Both the position numbers and the translations under genes were made by a program. From NCBI GenBank assembly GCA_959599635.1, contig CAUGJN010000039.1, positions 1-12,376 of the forward strand: a DNA stretch of 12,376 nt, written 5' to 3'. The notes beneath the pieces were generated by a model. It was not told the origin of the DNA and searched no databases. It was given only the letters and a program-made list of their open reading frames with translations. Position 1 is the first letter of the stretch. Every line of letters begins with the position of its first letter. Of the stretch, positions 12,192-12,376 are shown in pieces. Source of the DNA: an uncultured Collinsella sp. (GTDB taxonomy: Bacteria > Actinomycetota > Coriobacteriia > Coriobacteriales > Coriobacteriaceae).

Positions 12192-12376
12192 TGAAGCTTT
12201 CGCATGAATCCAAGGTCCGTCTGGGTGTTGGCATCGGAGCGTATGTGCTCATCATCGGACTTGTCTTTGGCATTTCGCGGACATTGATTCATTTTGATGG
12301 TCCGTGGGATCTCGACGATGTTGTATCCGGCTTGTCCGGTAGGGACGATGTGGCGGACGAGGGCGATCTTTTGGAT
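12188..12376 (+). CDS. Membrane protein, N-terminal part (runs off the window)
   Basis: Sixty-three residues are visible from the ATG at 12188 (or the next ATG at 12191); GAGGG (12177-12181) serves either. One hydrophobic segment (about 12-33, with a GVGIGAYVLIIGLVFGI core) follows a short basic N-terminus, then an acidic, polar region begins. This fits a single-pass protein with a large domain outside the membrane. It overlaps the XRE gene by ATGA, which points to a coupled regulator-partner pair. Proteins with DUF4097-type beta-repeat domains are sometimes found after such regulators, but that domain is not within view, so no family is assigned. Confidence 0.7.
   Translation, partial: MMKLSHESKVRLGVGIGAYVLIIGLVFGISRTLIHFDGPWDLDDVVSGLSGRDDVADEGDLLD

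Noticed and set aside
1..12376. Defence system, prophage or other mobile island
   Set aside because: There is no integrase, transposase, tRNA attachment site, restriction-modification pair or composition break. The helicase and the DUF2130 protein are convergent and separately terminated, so they are not read as a defence operon.

Overview
The window is GC-rich (about 60%) bacterial chromosome. Densely packed genes on both strands, Shine-Dalgarno starts, intrinsic terminators and gene families typical of Actinomycetota gut commensals suggest a Coriobacteriia member, most likely Collinsella or a close relative. That placement is inferred from protein character and composition; no rRNA or other marker gene is present. 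No tRNA, rRNA, CRISPR array, transposase or prophage gene was seen.

Left part, plus strand: the last codons of an upstream gene (1-45); a fold-rich intergenic stretch with one perfect DnaA-box-like 9-mer (46-279); a tiny polyampholyte protein (280-459); and a small calcineurin-like metallophosphoesterase (526-1071). Then comes a complete sugar-uptake module: a LicT/BglG-type antiterminator (1145-1981), a leader holding a ribonucleic-antiterminator-like element that overlaps a strong intrinsic terminator (2094-2182), a PTS EIIBC permease (2322-3770) and a YdjC/ChbG-type carbohydrate deacetylase (3849-4613). The antiterminator presumably senses PTS activity by histidine phosphorylation and opens transcription of the permease and deacetylase when substrate is present. 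The substrate cannot be named from sequence; the deacetylase suggests an N-acetylated sugar.

Middle: a REP-like palindrome and a strong terminator close the module. A DUF2130 long coiled-coil protein with a nuclease-like C-terminal domain follows (4753-6510). It converges on a large Ski2-like DExH helicase on the minus strand (6591-9272), with one two-way terminator hairpin between them.

Right part, minus strand: reading in their own direction, a Trm9-like class I methyltransferase (11201-10329), a TrmB-like tRNA guanine-N7 methyltransferase with an altered signature motif (10211-9372) and the helicase form a same-strand run that looks like an RNA-modification and RNA-processing neighbourhood. 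Divergent from it, on the plus strand, a membrane-anchored XRE regulator (11469-12191) overlaps a second membrane protein that runs off the window (12188-12376).

The most interesting points are the RAT/terminator switch with its four-copy CGTTCG array, the antiterminator lacking one of four conserved PRD histidines, the TrmB-like enzyme lacking the usual DPW motif, and the bacterial Trm9-like methyltransferase next to it. Nothing here clearly forms a wholly new multi-gene system.
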